Part shown: piece by piece, positions 13,127 to 23,850 of the stretch
Position numbering within the stretch: position 1 is the first letter of the stretch
How the letters are laid out: each line of letters starts with the position of its first letter
Assembly (NCBI GenBank): GCA_021613535.1
Contig: CP075494.1
Span: forward strand, 12,338,001-12,402,000
Direction of reading: 5' to 3'
Source of the DNA: Adineta vaga
Taxonomy: Eukaryota; Rotifera
Length of the DNA: 64,000 nt
Program-made: the position numbers and the translations under genes
Notes under the pieces: model-generated
Databases searched by the model: none
Seen by the model: the letters and a program-made list of their open reading frames with translations, nothing else
Told to the model about the DNA's origin: nothing

Positions 13127-14747
13127 TCAATCGAATGTTACGATAATACCAGTATGTTTGGGTACGATTGTTAATTTCAAAACATATCCACCAGAATTCA
13201 CTTTACCGCCAGCATCACCAAAAGTGACTCGTTGCATTAATCTTGTTATAATCACTTTCAATTCAAATCGAGCAAGATCTTGACCGATACATTGGCGATG
13301 ACCACCACCGAATGGAATTGATGCATAGGGATGATGATCTTTATCTTCATTGAGAAATCGTTCTGGATAGAATAGATCAGGATCAATTTTCCAATAGCGT
13401 TTATCTCGACTACCAATATTTAGTGGAATAAAAACTTCATCACCTTTGTGCAAATGAACACCACTTTGCGGTAATCGATCATTCATCGTCAATGTTCGAG
13501 TAGTACCAACAACAGGTGGAATAAATCGAAGAACTTCTTGAACAACACAATCCAAATAAGTGAACGAATCGATTTGATCGACGGTCAATCGATTCTGTAT
13601 GTTATTACCTAGTTCATCTTTAATCTTTCCTTGTACACAAGGATTTTTACTCATAAAATAGATAAACCAAGCAAGTACACTTCCAGTTGTTTCAGAGCCA
13701 GAGACAAGAAACAGAAGCATTTCATGAAAGACTTCTGTTCGAGATAATCCTTAATAAATGAAAGATCTTCGATAAATTTTTTTTTCATTAATATAAAAAA
13801 TAGGTACCTTTCTTCTCGTGTTCTGGTTTCTGAGCTTCAGTCCGTTCATCCACTTGTAATGAATTGACTAGCGATGCAATTAAACTTGTTCGCTTTCGTT
13901 CTGCGATATCTTCTGTTGGTTTCTGTTGTTCCTGTTCTATCATTTGATTCAAATAATTACTAATCGTAACCATAGCGTGTCGATATTTTGGACTAATTTG
14001 TAAATAAACTTTCGTGATCAATGTTGGTATTGGAATAGTAGATAAAAATATTTTCAAAAAATCACTCAAAGCTTGTCGAAGTTTATTATTTTTGATCATT
14101 TGAGATTCTTCTAATGTCTGTAAATCATAATCGAAACCAATAAAACCAAAAATAGCTAATGATAAATTCTGACATTGATCGACCATATTAAAATAGACAT
14201 GTCGAGGATTATTGTCAAATTTTGAACGCCATTGATCGAGTAATTTGTCAGTACAATCAATGATAATATCCAAATTATTCACGATCTTTGCTCGTCGAAA
14301 TAATGGTAAAATTATAGAAGCATGTCGTTTATATTTTAATCCTATATGATAGAGAAAAAAAAGTTAAGAGGATAATCACATGACATGATAAAAGAAACCT
14401 GTATTACAAATAAGTGCGTCATTAAACAGAGTTCGATGGTGATCAACTTCTAATTTGCCTTGCTCATAAATTTGTCGATGAGTAAATATATGTTGGACAT
14501 CATCTGGATTACAAATGAAAATCATATGAATTGGACCTGCCCAAAATTGAAATGTATCACCATATTTCAGTTGAAATTCTCTAACAATATCACCAAGATA
14601 CCGACCATGTAGAAAACCTGTCTGCAGAAGATTACCCAATAGAAAATTAGGTGATTTGCCTGGTATTGAACCATATAAAGTAAAATATTTCAGTTTGAGA
14701 TAAACAAACAATAAAACAATTACAATAATGGTAAGGAGAAGCAACAT
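13127..14747 (-). CDS. Cytochrome P450 monooxygenase, microsomal type
   Basis: Membrane-anchored haem monooxygenase, substrate unknown. Three exons: 14747-14399, 14341-13808, 13749-13127, giving 501 aa. Seen: N-terminal membrane anchor (residues 1-15, Leu/Ile/Val-rich), the proline turn PGKSPNFLLGN, I-helix SGSETTGS, K-helix EVLRF (ExxR), PERF, and the haem loop FGGGHRQCIGQDLA with the Cys ligand. Length is normal. It resembles CYP3/CYP4-clan animal enzymes, but I cannot assign a family. It converges on OPLAH, the two stops being about 170 nt apart. A TATA-like TTTATATAAAA lies at 14908-14918. Confidence 0.93.
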
Positions 14748-16007
14748 GGCAGCTATTGAGACGAGTGTGTCGCGGAACTTAATTGAGACGAAATATTCTT
14801 ATTACATACAACATTGAGACAGAAAAGCAAGAGAATAAAAGAAAAAGAAAAAAGAAAAAATAAGAAAAACGATGTGATAAAGTACTTACTCGCATATGAG
14901 GCCATAGTTTATATAAAAGTGTGCTTGTCTCGAAGTATTTTACCATACTTCATGCAGTCATCGACTTGACAGAATATTCTATCAGTGAACATGTTTTATA
15001 AGAAATAGAGTACAGATCATTGAAATATTTATCGATGATCGATAAAATTAAATTCTATACACTAATACGATTATTTTTGAATGACCTGTTTTTTAATGAG
15101 TTTATTTAATATTTCGATCTGTAACAAACTGATATATATCTTCAAACTCAATGTTGATAAGTCAACGATATCAATCAACAATGAGAGAAAGTAGTGCAGC
15201 TTTTTTTGTTGTACGATTTCGAGATAAATAGATTAAACATGGCTTTCAATGCACGAATAGAAATAGTAGATAATAGAGTAGAACAAATCAGCATATCATC
15301 CATGACGTACAATATTGCTATGAACAATCAACCAAGGATGTGAACTACTATATTTTGTATTTTAGTTTGTGGGACTAGTCTGAATGTCTCTGGAGAAAGA
15401 GTTTTTTCAGCAGAAACGCTCCGGAAATTGACAGAAAGGGAGAAGAAGGATTTCTAGGTAGAAAAGCATCGGATTCTTCGAATGACTTTCTACACTTTTT
15501 AATTGGGAAAGATAGAGATTTTTCGAAAGACACCAAGACAAAAACAAATATCTTACGATTGAGATATGACAATTGATGATTCTCAGCAAATGGGTAATAT
15601 AGATATTCATGTAACCTAATCAAGAACACCTATATAAAACTTAATATACTCTAAATCTATGTATTTTCTACATGTATTAGCTTAGATGCTTTCAACCGTC
15701 TATAACCTTGCTAATACATTCTCTGGGAATGATAAAAATGAAACTAAAAATTGTTAATGAAAGTTCTTAACAGTATTTCACGATATTTGACTTTAGCAAT
15801 CGTCTATTTATTAGATGTAATTTATACGGTATGTTATCTCAAGAATGTGAATTAATCAACAAGGTGTCCCTTTTAATCATACAGAATAAAATGATCTCTT
15901 ACCGATGTAATAAGTCTGCAACTATGTATGTACGAGGAGTACTAAATGCCATAGATCAGTTTATTATTAACTAAATATTCAAATTCAACTACATGAAAGA
16001 CAAATAA
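14748..16007. other. Intergenic: P450 promoter side and elongase 3' flank
   Basis: Contains the P450 upstream region with a TATA-like element at 14908-14918 and AT-rich sequence. Open frames near 15375-15629 lie in overlapping frames and lack family similarity. No gene supported. Confidence 0.5.
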
Positions 16008-16954
16008 TCAGTTCTTTTTCTCTTTTGATTTCCTCTCTGAATCTTTACAAAGATAACTCGTGTAGAAGAAATGTGCGAAGAGAATTAAATACGAGGCATA
16101 CATAGCTAATGATATTTTGATATTGAGATATGAAGTAGCACATGAATATCCTTGTTGCTTATGATCAAATGCCGCAATATTAACGATACAACCAATAATC
16201 ATTTGAGTAAGTTGAAGAATGGTTATAAATTGTTGTAAAGATCGAGGAAGATGAACACGAGCGGCTCGTAAAGCAAAATATCCATACATAATTGTATGAA
16301 CACAATAGTTCATGGATACAAACCATCGACCAGTCGAAACAAAATATGCATAACTATAAAGTAGTTCAAGAAATAATTTCTGGTAATCATAGAAAACAAT
16401 TTACCTATAAAAACAATAGACAAGTACGGATGCATGATGATACCAGTGGAGAAAGATCAATGGCTGTCGTCGTAAGACAATAAACAATGTATCAATCGTT
16501 TCTGGAACTTTAGATAACATGAATAACCATGACCTAATTACAACTTACAATGATTAATCACTATAAAGTTGTTCATTACGTACCATAATCCAGTAATTCC
16601 TTCTTTATAACTTGGATCACATATTGAATACCAAAATCCATGTTGATTTATCGAATGAAGAAGTTCAGGTACACATCGGCATGCACCCCAAAAACTAAAG
16701 ATCGTTAGAAAAGTATTCCAAAGAACTAATGATTTTCTCAATTCAAATTTGTCATTTCGTCTCGACATCCATGCACGGCCAATAAATATTGCAATGATAT
16801 ATAAAATAGCATATGGAATACTTAACCACCACCAATCATACGTTAATCGTTCAACTAAAAATAGTTTTTGGTGATCAAAAAGTACCATTTCAAAATCCCA
16901 AACCCATCGATGAATAAAACCATTTGTATCTGTTACGGACGAGTGTATTTGCAT
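16008..16954 (-). CDS. ELOVL6-like very-long-chain fatty acid elongase, copy 1
   Basis: ER 3-ketoacyl-CoA synthase that condenses malonyl-CoA with acyl-CoA in fatty-acid elongation. Exons 16954-16584, 16533-16405, 16353-16008, giving 281 aa (human ELOVL6 has 265). Seen: [11 protein letters not shown], then [18 protein letters not shown] and the catalytic histidine box HWYHH in exon 2, [17 protein letters not shown] in exon 3, and several transmembrane helices. The C-terminus is lysine-rich (KSKEKKN), suiting ER retrieval. It is a tandem duplicate of the next gene upstream on this strand, with the same intron positions and a second exon of the same 129 nt. Confidence 0.93.
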
Positions 16955-17237
16955 TTTTATACGGCTCTGTAGCTGTTATAGTCGAAAAAACAAATGGATT
17001 TACTTTTGCATCTCGTATTTCATTTTTCTGTTGCTCAGCAATTTCATGACACGCCACCTACGATGTACTCGAATGCAAATAAAAGTCGACTGATTCTTAC
17101 CTGTTTGGTTTTGTTTTCTTAGTAAATATAAGACACGTTGTCTTCTAAGGATACGAAAAAAAAACGTTTCTTACGATGTTAATTTTACTAATTTTTATTA
17201 TTTCGATCTTCATTTTATTTATTAATAACATCAAATA

Positions 17238-18222
17238 TTACTCTGTACGCTGTTTTACACCTTTTTGTAAATACGTAGAATAGAAAAAATGCGCAAAAAG
17301 AATTAGATATGCTAGATAGAGTAAGAGCGATACAATGATGTTACTATCTGATGTCATACAATAATGACCATCTTGTTTATATTTGTACGCAGCAATGTTG
17401 ACGGTACAACCGATAATCATTTGAATAAGCTGAAAAAATGTAATAGATTGTTGAATCCATCGAGGAACTCGAAAACGAGCAGCACGTAAAGCAAAATAAC
17501 CATACATAATCGTATGCACACATAAATTCATTGATGTAAACCAACGACCTGATGGTGCGAACCGTCCATAGCTTCAAAACAAAGATAAATCCTATCATTC
17601 TATTGTTTAAGATTACCTGTAGAAACAGTAAACAAGCACAGATGCATGATGAAACCAATGTAAGAAGATTAATTGTTGTCGCCGTAAGACAATAAATAAT
17701 GTATCAATGGTTTCTGGAACTTTAGAAATAATAAATAACCATAACCTATATAGAAAACAAATGTTTTATTTTAAAGAAATAATCGTCCTAAAGAAATAAC
17801 AAAAATCACCATAGACCAGACACTCCTTCTTTTAATATAGGATTACATAGTGAATGTTGAAATCCATGTTGATTTATCGAATGAAAAAGTTCAGGTACAC
17901 ATCGACATGCACCCCAAAAACTAAACAAAGCTAAGAAAGTATTCCAACCAATCAAGGCCGTACGTAATTCATATTTTTTATTCCATTTTTTCATATATGA
18001 TTGACCAATAAATATTGCTATAATATATAAGATAGCATAAGGAATACTTAACCACCACCATTGATTCATCCATTGTTCGATTGCCGAACGATTCTTTCGA
18101 CTAAAAAGTAATAGTTCAAAATCCCAAACCCATCGATGAACAACATGACTTGGATCTATTATTGCTGAATGAATTTTCATCGTTTGAATGCGTTTGTATG
18201 CTGTTGTCAAACAACTATACAT
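17238..18222 (-). CDS. ELOVL6-like very-long-chain fatty acid elongase, copy 2
   Basis: Paralogue of the neighbouring elongase, same reaction and ER location. Exons 18222-17810, 17745-17617, 17571-17238 (291 aa), or 277 aa from the internal ATG at 18180. That internal Met (MKIHSAIID) aligns with the start of copy 1 (MQIHSSVTD), so it may be the real start. Seen: [42 protein letters not shown] and the membrane helices. Exon 2 is 129 nt as in copy 1. Both copies keep the His box and look functional. Copy 2 ends KQRTE and lacks the lysine run at the C-terminus. Confidence 0.93.
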
Positions 18223-18479
18223 ATTGATCGTTACTACCTGTTTAATGCACTGTACACCTACATTTTCTTCTCAATTTCTTTTACCTTGAACTTTACTTTG
18301 ACAATTATTCTTGAAAGAGAACGAAACGTGAATTGATCAACATCAGTTAATATTTGATTAGAAAACATGTCATTCAAAAAAAAAACTTATTTATCTCTGA
18401 CGTCAACGATTGATTCTATATTGAATATTCTAGTGTTAACAAATTAAGAAGAAGAAGAAGAACAAGGAGACCTATAGTT

Positions 18480-19855
18480 TTAACCATTCAATGTTCTGGG
18501 TGCTCGTGATAAATCAATTGGTACTTGTTTTGGATCATGGAAAACTAACCATTTCTCTTCGGATATATCTTTAAAGGCATCGAGAAAGCGTTGATTATCA
18601 AATGATTCATTTTGAATTGCTCGAATAAATATAGCACGAATACGTTCAGGATATTCTCGTGTAATTGTTCCGTAAATTTCCGGATCTTTTTCACCACTAT
18701 CACCAATTAAAACATAATTTCGTTTGGTATTCAATAAGAAGAAACGTAAATAGCTAAGCTTATGTTCGAAAGTCGATTGCGAATGTAAGAAATGAAATAA
18801 AGAAGTGGCTGCCCAACCAAAATGTCGCATATGAAATGAACCATTCGGAAATTTATTAATATCGATAAATTCTTGTGTTAATGTATACAATTGATCTGGC
18901 ATACCAGATAGATAATGAAATGTACAATTGATATTTTTTGTTTGCCATTGTTGATACAATTCTGGCATACCTATATAACAACAATTGACAAAAATAGAAT
19001 ATCTTTTTCAATTTTATATTTACCTGGTACAGGTTTAAAAGGAGAAATAAATGTATTAGCAAGCAGACGTACTTTATCCAATACTTCTGAGATTTTTATC
19101 GTATCGTCAATATCACTAATGATTGAAATGCCTTCACTAGGTTCGATTAATTGAATACGACCAGTTGCATTTCGTTGATCATCACCAGTCACTTCATAAG
19201 TAATTATATTGTTATTTTCTTTTTGTTTTAATTGTTGAATATCATTATTAGTCATTTGAATTTGTTCATAAAATTCACCATTATGATCCGTATGAATCGT
19301 TTGTGTTGTATTACCAATTTCGATAAGAATATCTTCAAATGCTCTATCTGTAACAAAAAATGGTCGAAGTCGTTCATGATTAATTGATCCATTAAGATGT
19401 AATATATCATTTGAACTAACAAGATTTCGAGCAAGTCGTTCAATCCATGAACTAGCATGAAGTCCTAATCGATATTTTTGAATATTATTTTGATATTTCC
19501 AGCCATGTATCATTACATTCCAGATATTACTATCATTGGATAATTGAAAAGCAATATCGGGAAAAAGGAGAATTTCTTCAGAATTAAAATGACGATCATC
19601 GACATCAAATTTATTCACTAATTTGTTCTTAATTTTCTGCCATAGATAACGACCTCGACTTTCTTCTGATGCATTTTGACAATGACCAAAAGATATATAA
19701 AATACGATGACAATGAAACCGATCGAAAATGCCGTCATCGATAATTTCGTTAATGTTATACTGATACGTGTGTCTTCTATATAGCAAAGAGAACGAACGA
19801 AGTAAACATAAACATTATCATAACAGCGTTCGATTCGATGAATATATTTATTCAT
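18480..19855 (-). CDS. APP1-type phosphatidate phosphatase (DUF2183)
   Basis: Predicted Mg-dependent phosphatidate phosphatase of the yeast App1 family, converting phosphatidic acid to diacylglycerol. Exons 19855-19024 and 18970-18480. Seen: the HAD-like catalytic motif SDIDDTIK near residue 249, then the family signature through HYLSGMPDQLY, FHMRHFGW and VLIGDSGEKDPEIY, all of App1 type. An N-terminal hydrophobic stretch (about residues 42-57) followed by Cys suggests a signal peptide or anchor. If that starts the protein, the Met at residue 40 (19738) is the better start. About 440 aa from the first ATG. The domain is certain; the substrate is inferred from the family. Confidence 0.85.
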
Positions 19856-20025
19856 TCTTTCACTTATTCAATTGTGTTGCTTTAGAACAAATTTCAACAA
19901 ACATGGGTATCATATGTTAGTTTTATTTTATAATAAAATAACGAGAAAATATAAACTAATCAAAGGAAACACGAGTGGGGTTTATGTTTATAGCGCACAT
20001 CGAAGACTTGAAATCAAATGGATTA

Positions 20026-20298
20026 TTATCGAAGATGCATAGTCATAAAGTCATCTTTTGTTTGATAACCATCCCAAACACCTTTTGATTGAAATTTTCG
20101 AGGGATCGATTTGTATTGAATTTTCCAACTAGAAAATGATGAAAATGAACAGGGTGATGTGGAAACAAATGAGAAAGAATCATTGATATCCGAATGTTTG
20201 TTTAAATCAACAGATCTATTTAGAGAGAAAAAAAGATATGATTATTGAATAAACATTCCCTAAAGAGTTTACTTGAAGTCAGAATTAATTCCAGACAT
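20026..20298 (-). CDS. Unrecognised 71-aa microprotein, copy A (second reading frame of unit A)
   Basis: Family not recognised. Exons 20298-20273 (26 nt) and 20215-20026 (190 nt), joined in phase 2, give 71 aa. It starts MSGINSDF, has a Ser/Phe-rich middle and ends KGVWDGYQTKDDFMTMHLR. The copy at 21191-21439 has the same first-exon length, phase and C-terminal motif (KGxWDGYxTKDxFxxMHLR), with intervening sequence much more diverged. No signal peptide or membrane helix. It lies 45 nt after the stop of a 30-aa reading frame on the same strand. That spacer has no AG dinucleotide, so no conventional trans-splice acceptor could separate the two. An AATAAA-like site follows at about 19922-19928. 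Confidence 0.75.
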
Positions 20299-20343
20299 GA
20301 TTAATCAGAATGAATATGCAAATGTTTTGGAAGAGAGATAAGG

Positions 20344-20488
20344 TCAATCTTTAAGAACGGCTTTACCAAGTGACGAAGCAGGTTGCTACAAGAAAGCGAG
20401 TATTAATTAAGGAGAGTTCCGTATAAATAAGACTTACGTTTTTCCAAGTTTTACGAACGGGTTCAGCAACTCGTTTTGATATTAACAT
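20344..20488 (-). CDS. Unrecognised 30-aa microprotein, copy A (first reading frame of unit A)
   Basis: Family not recognised. Exons 20488-20438 (51 nt) and 20385-20344 (42 nt), phase 0, encode 30 aa beginning MLISKRVAEPVRKTWKN and ending QPASSLGKAVLKD. Copy B at 21542-21691 has identical exon lengths. All five differences in the second exon are synonymous, so the peptide is under selection. It is basic and soluble-looking. The donor is GTAAGT and the acceptor TTGTAG. It sits upstream of the 71-aa frame and could act as a conserved upstream ORF, a separate product, or both. Confidence 0.75.
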
Positions 20489-20601
20489 TCAATGAATAAT
20501 TCCACTGGAACTATGATCACTGATATCAGATTGTTTACGATTGAGACGTACGAAGAAAGTTGTCTGTTTAATGAATGACTGAAGAAATGGTTTGGATGGA
20601 G

Positions 20602-20609
20602 TTTATATA
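20602..20609 (-). promoter_or_regulatory. TATA-like element for microprotein unit A
   Basis: TATATAAA on the minus strand, 114 nt upstream of the 30-aa start codon of unit A. Position and sequence suit a TATA box; no experimental basis. Confidence 0.4.
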
Positions 20610-21190
20610 TGGGTAGAATCATGTGAGAATTTTCAAAACAAGGAGAAAATATCTGGGGAAAAAGATAAGAAAAAGAAATTCTACCATGTATTTTGCCCGT
20701 ATTTCACTTCATTTATCATGTAGTGAGAGTGTGATCGAACACGCGCGAGGGTGTGGTGGAGAATGTCAACAAAGACAATTTCGTCATTTTCGTCACGTCC
20801 AAACGAATGTTATGGTTGTGTTTTGCTCGTCTAAGATATAAGTTGACGACATATGTTGTGTAAAAAAGAGATAATTTCATTGAAGATGATTAATCCTTAA
20901 AGTAAACTTTCATTAACATCACGAAGAATATTATCAACTAAGTCAGCTGATTGTTGCTATTCAAAGTAACTATTTAATATATGTATGACGTCTTCAGTTT
21001 ACTTTTGTTATCTACAATCGCTGAAATGCGAGTCGTCATTCATCAATCAAGTTTTAGGTCACAGATACACAATGTCTGAAAGAATATTTTTTTCTATTGA
21101 ATACAAAAAAACAGACAATCAGAAGAATGAAACATAGTAAAGAAGAAAAATAACTATGCAGTGCCGAACGGCATTATAGCACTTGATTAT

Positions 21191-21439
21191 TTAACGAAGA
21201 TGCATGGATAAAAATTCATCTTTCGTTTCATATCCATCCCATATTCCTTTCGACGATGAATTCGAGCTCGACTGGTATTGAACAGTCCAACTAGAGCTTG
21301 ACGACGAATTCATTGTATGTGTGTTGGACGATGAATTTCCACTTGATTCATTTTCCCTAATTGAAAAAAAAGAAGGTTTTGATACGCTTATGAAAACATT
21401 TCAATACATATACCCTGAATAGTAGCCAGCGTCAGACAT
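21191..21439 (-). CDS. Unrecognised 63-aa microprotein, copy B (second reading frame of unit B)
   Basis: Paralogue of the 71-aa microprotein at 20026-20298. Exons 21439-21414 (26 nt) and 21356-21191 (166 nt), joined in phase 2, give 63 aa. It starts MSDAGYYSG, is very Ser/Asn-rich in the middle, then SSWTVQYQ and ends KGIWDGYETKDEFLSMHLR. The second exon is 24 nt shorter than in copy A, the loss falling in the Ser-rich part. No membrane segment. A perfect 12-nt palindrome, TGCCGAACGGCA, lies at 21162-21173 in the presumed 3' UTR. Function unknown. Confidence 0.75.
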
Positions 21440-21541
21440 GATCAATAAAAACAAGTAAGAATATTGAACAATGAAGTTGATACAGAAATAAATGAAAGGT
21501 TAGGCTAGCAGTGAACAGATATCGAAAATTGAAAATAAGAA

Positions 21542-21691
21542 TCAATCTTTGAGAACAGCTTTACCAAGAGACGATGCGGGTTGCTAGATTTAAATACATC
21601 TTTGATTAATGAATGATATTCAACGCAAAAATACACTTACATTTTTCCAAGTTTTTCGAACTGGTTCAGCTGGATGTTTCGAGATTGACAT
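21542..21691 (-). CDS. Unrecognised 30-aa microprotein, copy B (first reading frame of unit B)
   Basis: Exons 21691-21641 (51 nt) and 21583-21542 (42 nt), phase 0. The protein starts MSISKHPAEPVRKTWKN and ends QPASSLGKAVLKD, 30 aa in all. Against copy A, exon 1 has five synonymous changes and three replaced codons (positions 2, 6 and 7). Exon 2 has five synonymous changes and none replaced. The stop is 102 nt before the ATG of the 63-aa frame. Confidence 0.75.
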
Positions 21692-21738
21692 TCAAGTATA
21701 CATATGATCAAATGAAATAAATCTAAAACATCTATCTT

Positions 21739-21746
21739 ATTTATAC
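21739..21746 (-). promoter_or_regulatory. TATA-like element for microprotein unit B
   Basis: TATAAATA on the minus strand, about 48 nt upstream of the 30-aa start codon of unit B. A TGACGTAA (CRE-like) lies further upstream near 21800, and an imperfect TTCCC/GGGAA inverted repeat near 21767-21781. These are sequence resemblances only. Confidence 0.4.
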
Positions 21747-21970
21747 CTCCAGCAACGACCTAGACCTTCCCAAGAGGGAAAAAACGGATGAAAAATATGT
21801 GACGTAACGACTATGATAAATTTTATTCATGACTAAGATGAGAACGAAACATCATGGTATTATTCTCAAAATCAAAAAATGTAATGCGTGTGTAAAACCG
21901 AAAATAAGATAATGTAAAGCAAAATAACAGACCTTTGGATTTAAATCACGACGTTTGTGCGTGATAGCTG

Positions 21971-22061
21971 TCAAACTTGATCTGCTACTTGAAGTAGCGA
22001 TTGGGCAAGAATATTACCAACTACAGTACCAATGAGACCACCCACACTCACACCCACATAT
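21971..22061 (-). CDS. Possible terminal exon of a small glycine-zipper membrane protein
   Basis: A 91-nt stretch after an AAAAG acceptor-like site reads, in phase 2, a 29-residue hydrophobic peptide ending in TGA. Its core GVSVGGLIGTVVGN has GxxxG-type spacing, as in packed membrane helices. No ATG in this frame, so an upstream exon is needed. A candidate start (MSDDQIYIKIMEL) is at about 22129 on the same strand, but the implied intron of about 28 nt is very short. It may be a third small gene beside the microprotein units, or chance. Confidence 0.25.
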
Positions 22062-22965
22062 CTTTTAATGAAACTTTATTTTTATTGACAAACAGAACAA
22101 TTCCATGATTTTGATATAAATCTGATCGTCAGACATCCTGTGATTTAATAGTATGAAAAATTGACAATAGCATGGCTGACCTATGACAGATTTCTACTTA
22201 ATATGTTTTGTGCTACTTGAATTCCACAGAGAATCAATACATAAGTGGCTTTTGATGATTTTTTAAATTTCTTTATACTACCCAGAGAGATAAGAAATTG
22301 AAAGCAAGTTGTGTGATATTTTACAATGCTCAGTTGAGCCGAGAGAAGTTTAAAATCTATATATTTCATAGAGAACATATCAGATTTTAATTGAATGTTC
22401 AACTTGAATATCTGGTTGAGCAATAGAACGTTTTATAGCATAATGACGTCAAATATAACAGAATATTATATTAATATTAGTCGGATGAATCAAGAGAAAA
22501 GGATTAACGAAGAGAAAGAAGACGTTCGATCAAACTATTTAAACTGAATAAAGAATTCAGATCTTATAAAAACTCAGTGCCTATTTATGTTACAGTCAAA
22601 AAAAAGAACATCGAAAATAATATCGATAGAACGAATGTCAAATAGAAAGAAGAAACAATGATCAGTGAGTTTGCTTGAGAATATGGTTTGAGCTGAATAT
22701 TCATCTTTCACTCTCAAGACAAATTAATGACGTGTAAGACTGTTTCTGGAATGATGGTTGTCTTCAGTATTGTCAAGTTCGCTAAAATCATTGCTAATAA
22801 ATACGTAATCGAATTTCGAAATAGCAGTATATGATAAACATCAATGATTCTGAAAAGATTCGAAATGCTTGCAGCTTTTTTCAGTAATTTCTTTCCATGT
22901 AGATAGCAACATGTCACATAAATTTATTTTTATAGAGCGAAGATTTCAAAAGATCTGCTTGATAA
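22062..22965. other. Intergenic, no supported gene
   Basis: AT-rich sequence between the microprotein cluster and the roadblock gene. Open frames at 22181-22423 and 22714-22917 on the minus strand have no domain or splice-supported context. Confidence 0.45.
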
Positions 22966-23596
22966 TCAATCGTTTCTCATCTGTTGCTTTATTCTTTGAA
23001 GAAATGCTTCCCAATCTTCTTCAATTCGATTATTACTATCATCACTACGATTGATGTCATTACTAAGTAACATTTGCATGACAATTAACAGTTGTTCATT
23101 ATGTATCGTTATTATTATTTCATAAGTTTTTGTTCGTAAACGAAGAACTTGAATATTATCATCTGGATCAATATTACGAACAAGATGACGAGCTAATGAA
23201 CATAGTGGTGCCAAAGTAGAAATCCATTTTTTTAAGATATCACAATCATAAAGTATACGGCCATCAATTGTGGTGACGATGACTCCATGAACATCATCGC
23301 GAACAGATAGACGTTTCAAAGACGATTCCATGTCTTGACGTCTAATTAAATATATAAAGAAAAGGATAAACATATACAATCTTTAGCTACTTGATGATAG
23401 CATTACGATCAGTATCTTCCGTACGATAGGTACATGATTGAATAAAAGTCTTCGCAGAAATATCATTTTGTTCATTGATAGGTACTGTAATCGGTAATGG
23501 TAACGCACCATTTGATTGAATACATGATACTTTTGCATTTTTTTGCATTTGATTTTGTTGATTTGTAGATGAACGTCGACTCTTCATGTTTTTCAT
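22966..23596 (-). CDS. Roadblock/LC7-family dynein light chain-like protein
   Basis: Roadblock proteins dimerise on dynein intermediate chains; relatives act in Rag/Ragulator and GTPase complexes. Exons 23596-23391 and 23341-22966, phase 2, give 193 aa. The domain covers about residues 73-150: SLKRLSVRDDVHGVIVTT, the strand DGRILYDCD, then VRNIDPDDNIQVLRLRTKTYEIII and LLIVMQ, matching DYNLRB order and spacing (DIDP...LR.R...EI). DYNLRB proteins are about 96 aa, so this one has an extra 70-residue polar N-terminus and a 40-residue charged C-terminus. It may be an axonemal or divergent roadblock subunit. A start at the internal Met near residue 73 would give a more usual size. Confidence 0.75.
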
Positions 23597-23850
23597 TGAA
23601 TTTAATTAACATTTATTTGACTGACTGACTGATTGATAATGAAAACTAAACAGCTGTTCTTTCAAGAATATCACGTTGTAAAGTAATATTTTTATTTCAA
23701 AAGTTTGAATCTAATTTTCTATAACCCAATACGTCTGCCTTTTATTTCTGAAAATATCCTTCTCTCTTTGTTTAACATACAAAAAAAAACTAATAAAAAC
23801 AATGAAATTCTTTGCAGTGTTTATTAATATATCTCGGCGCAAAATGATAT

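Noticed and set aside
16544-16556. TTACAACTTAC, similar to part of the bdelloid spliced leader
   Set aside because: Only a partial match, and it sits inside an elongase intron. The remainder of the leader and an Sm-type site are absent, so it is not an SL RNA gene.
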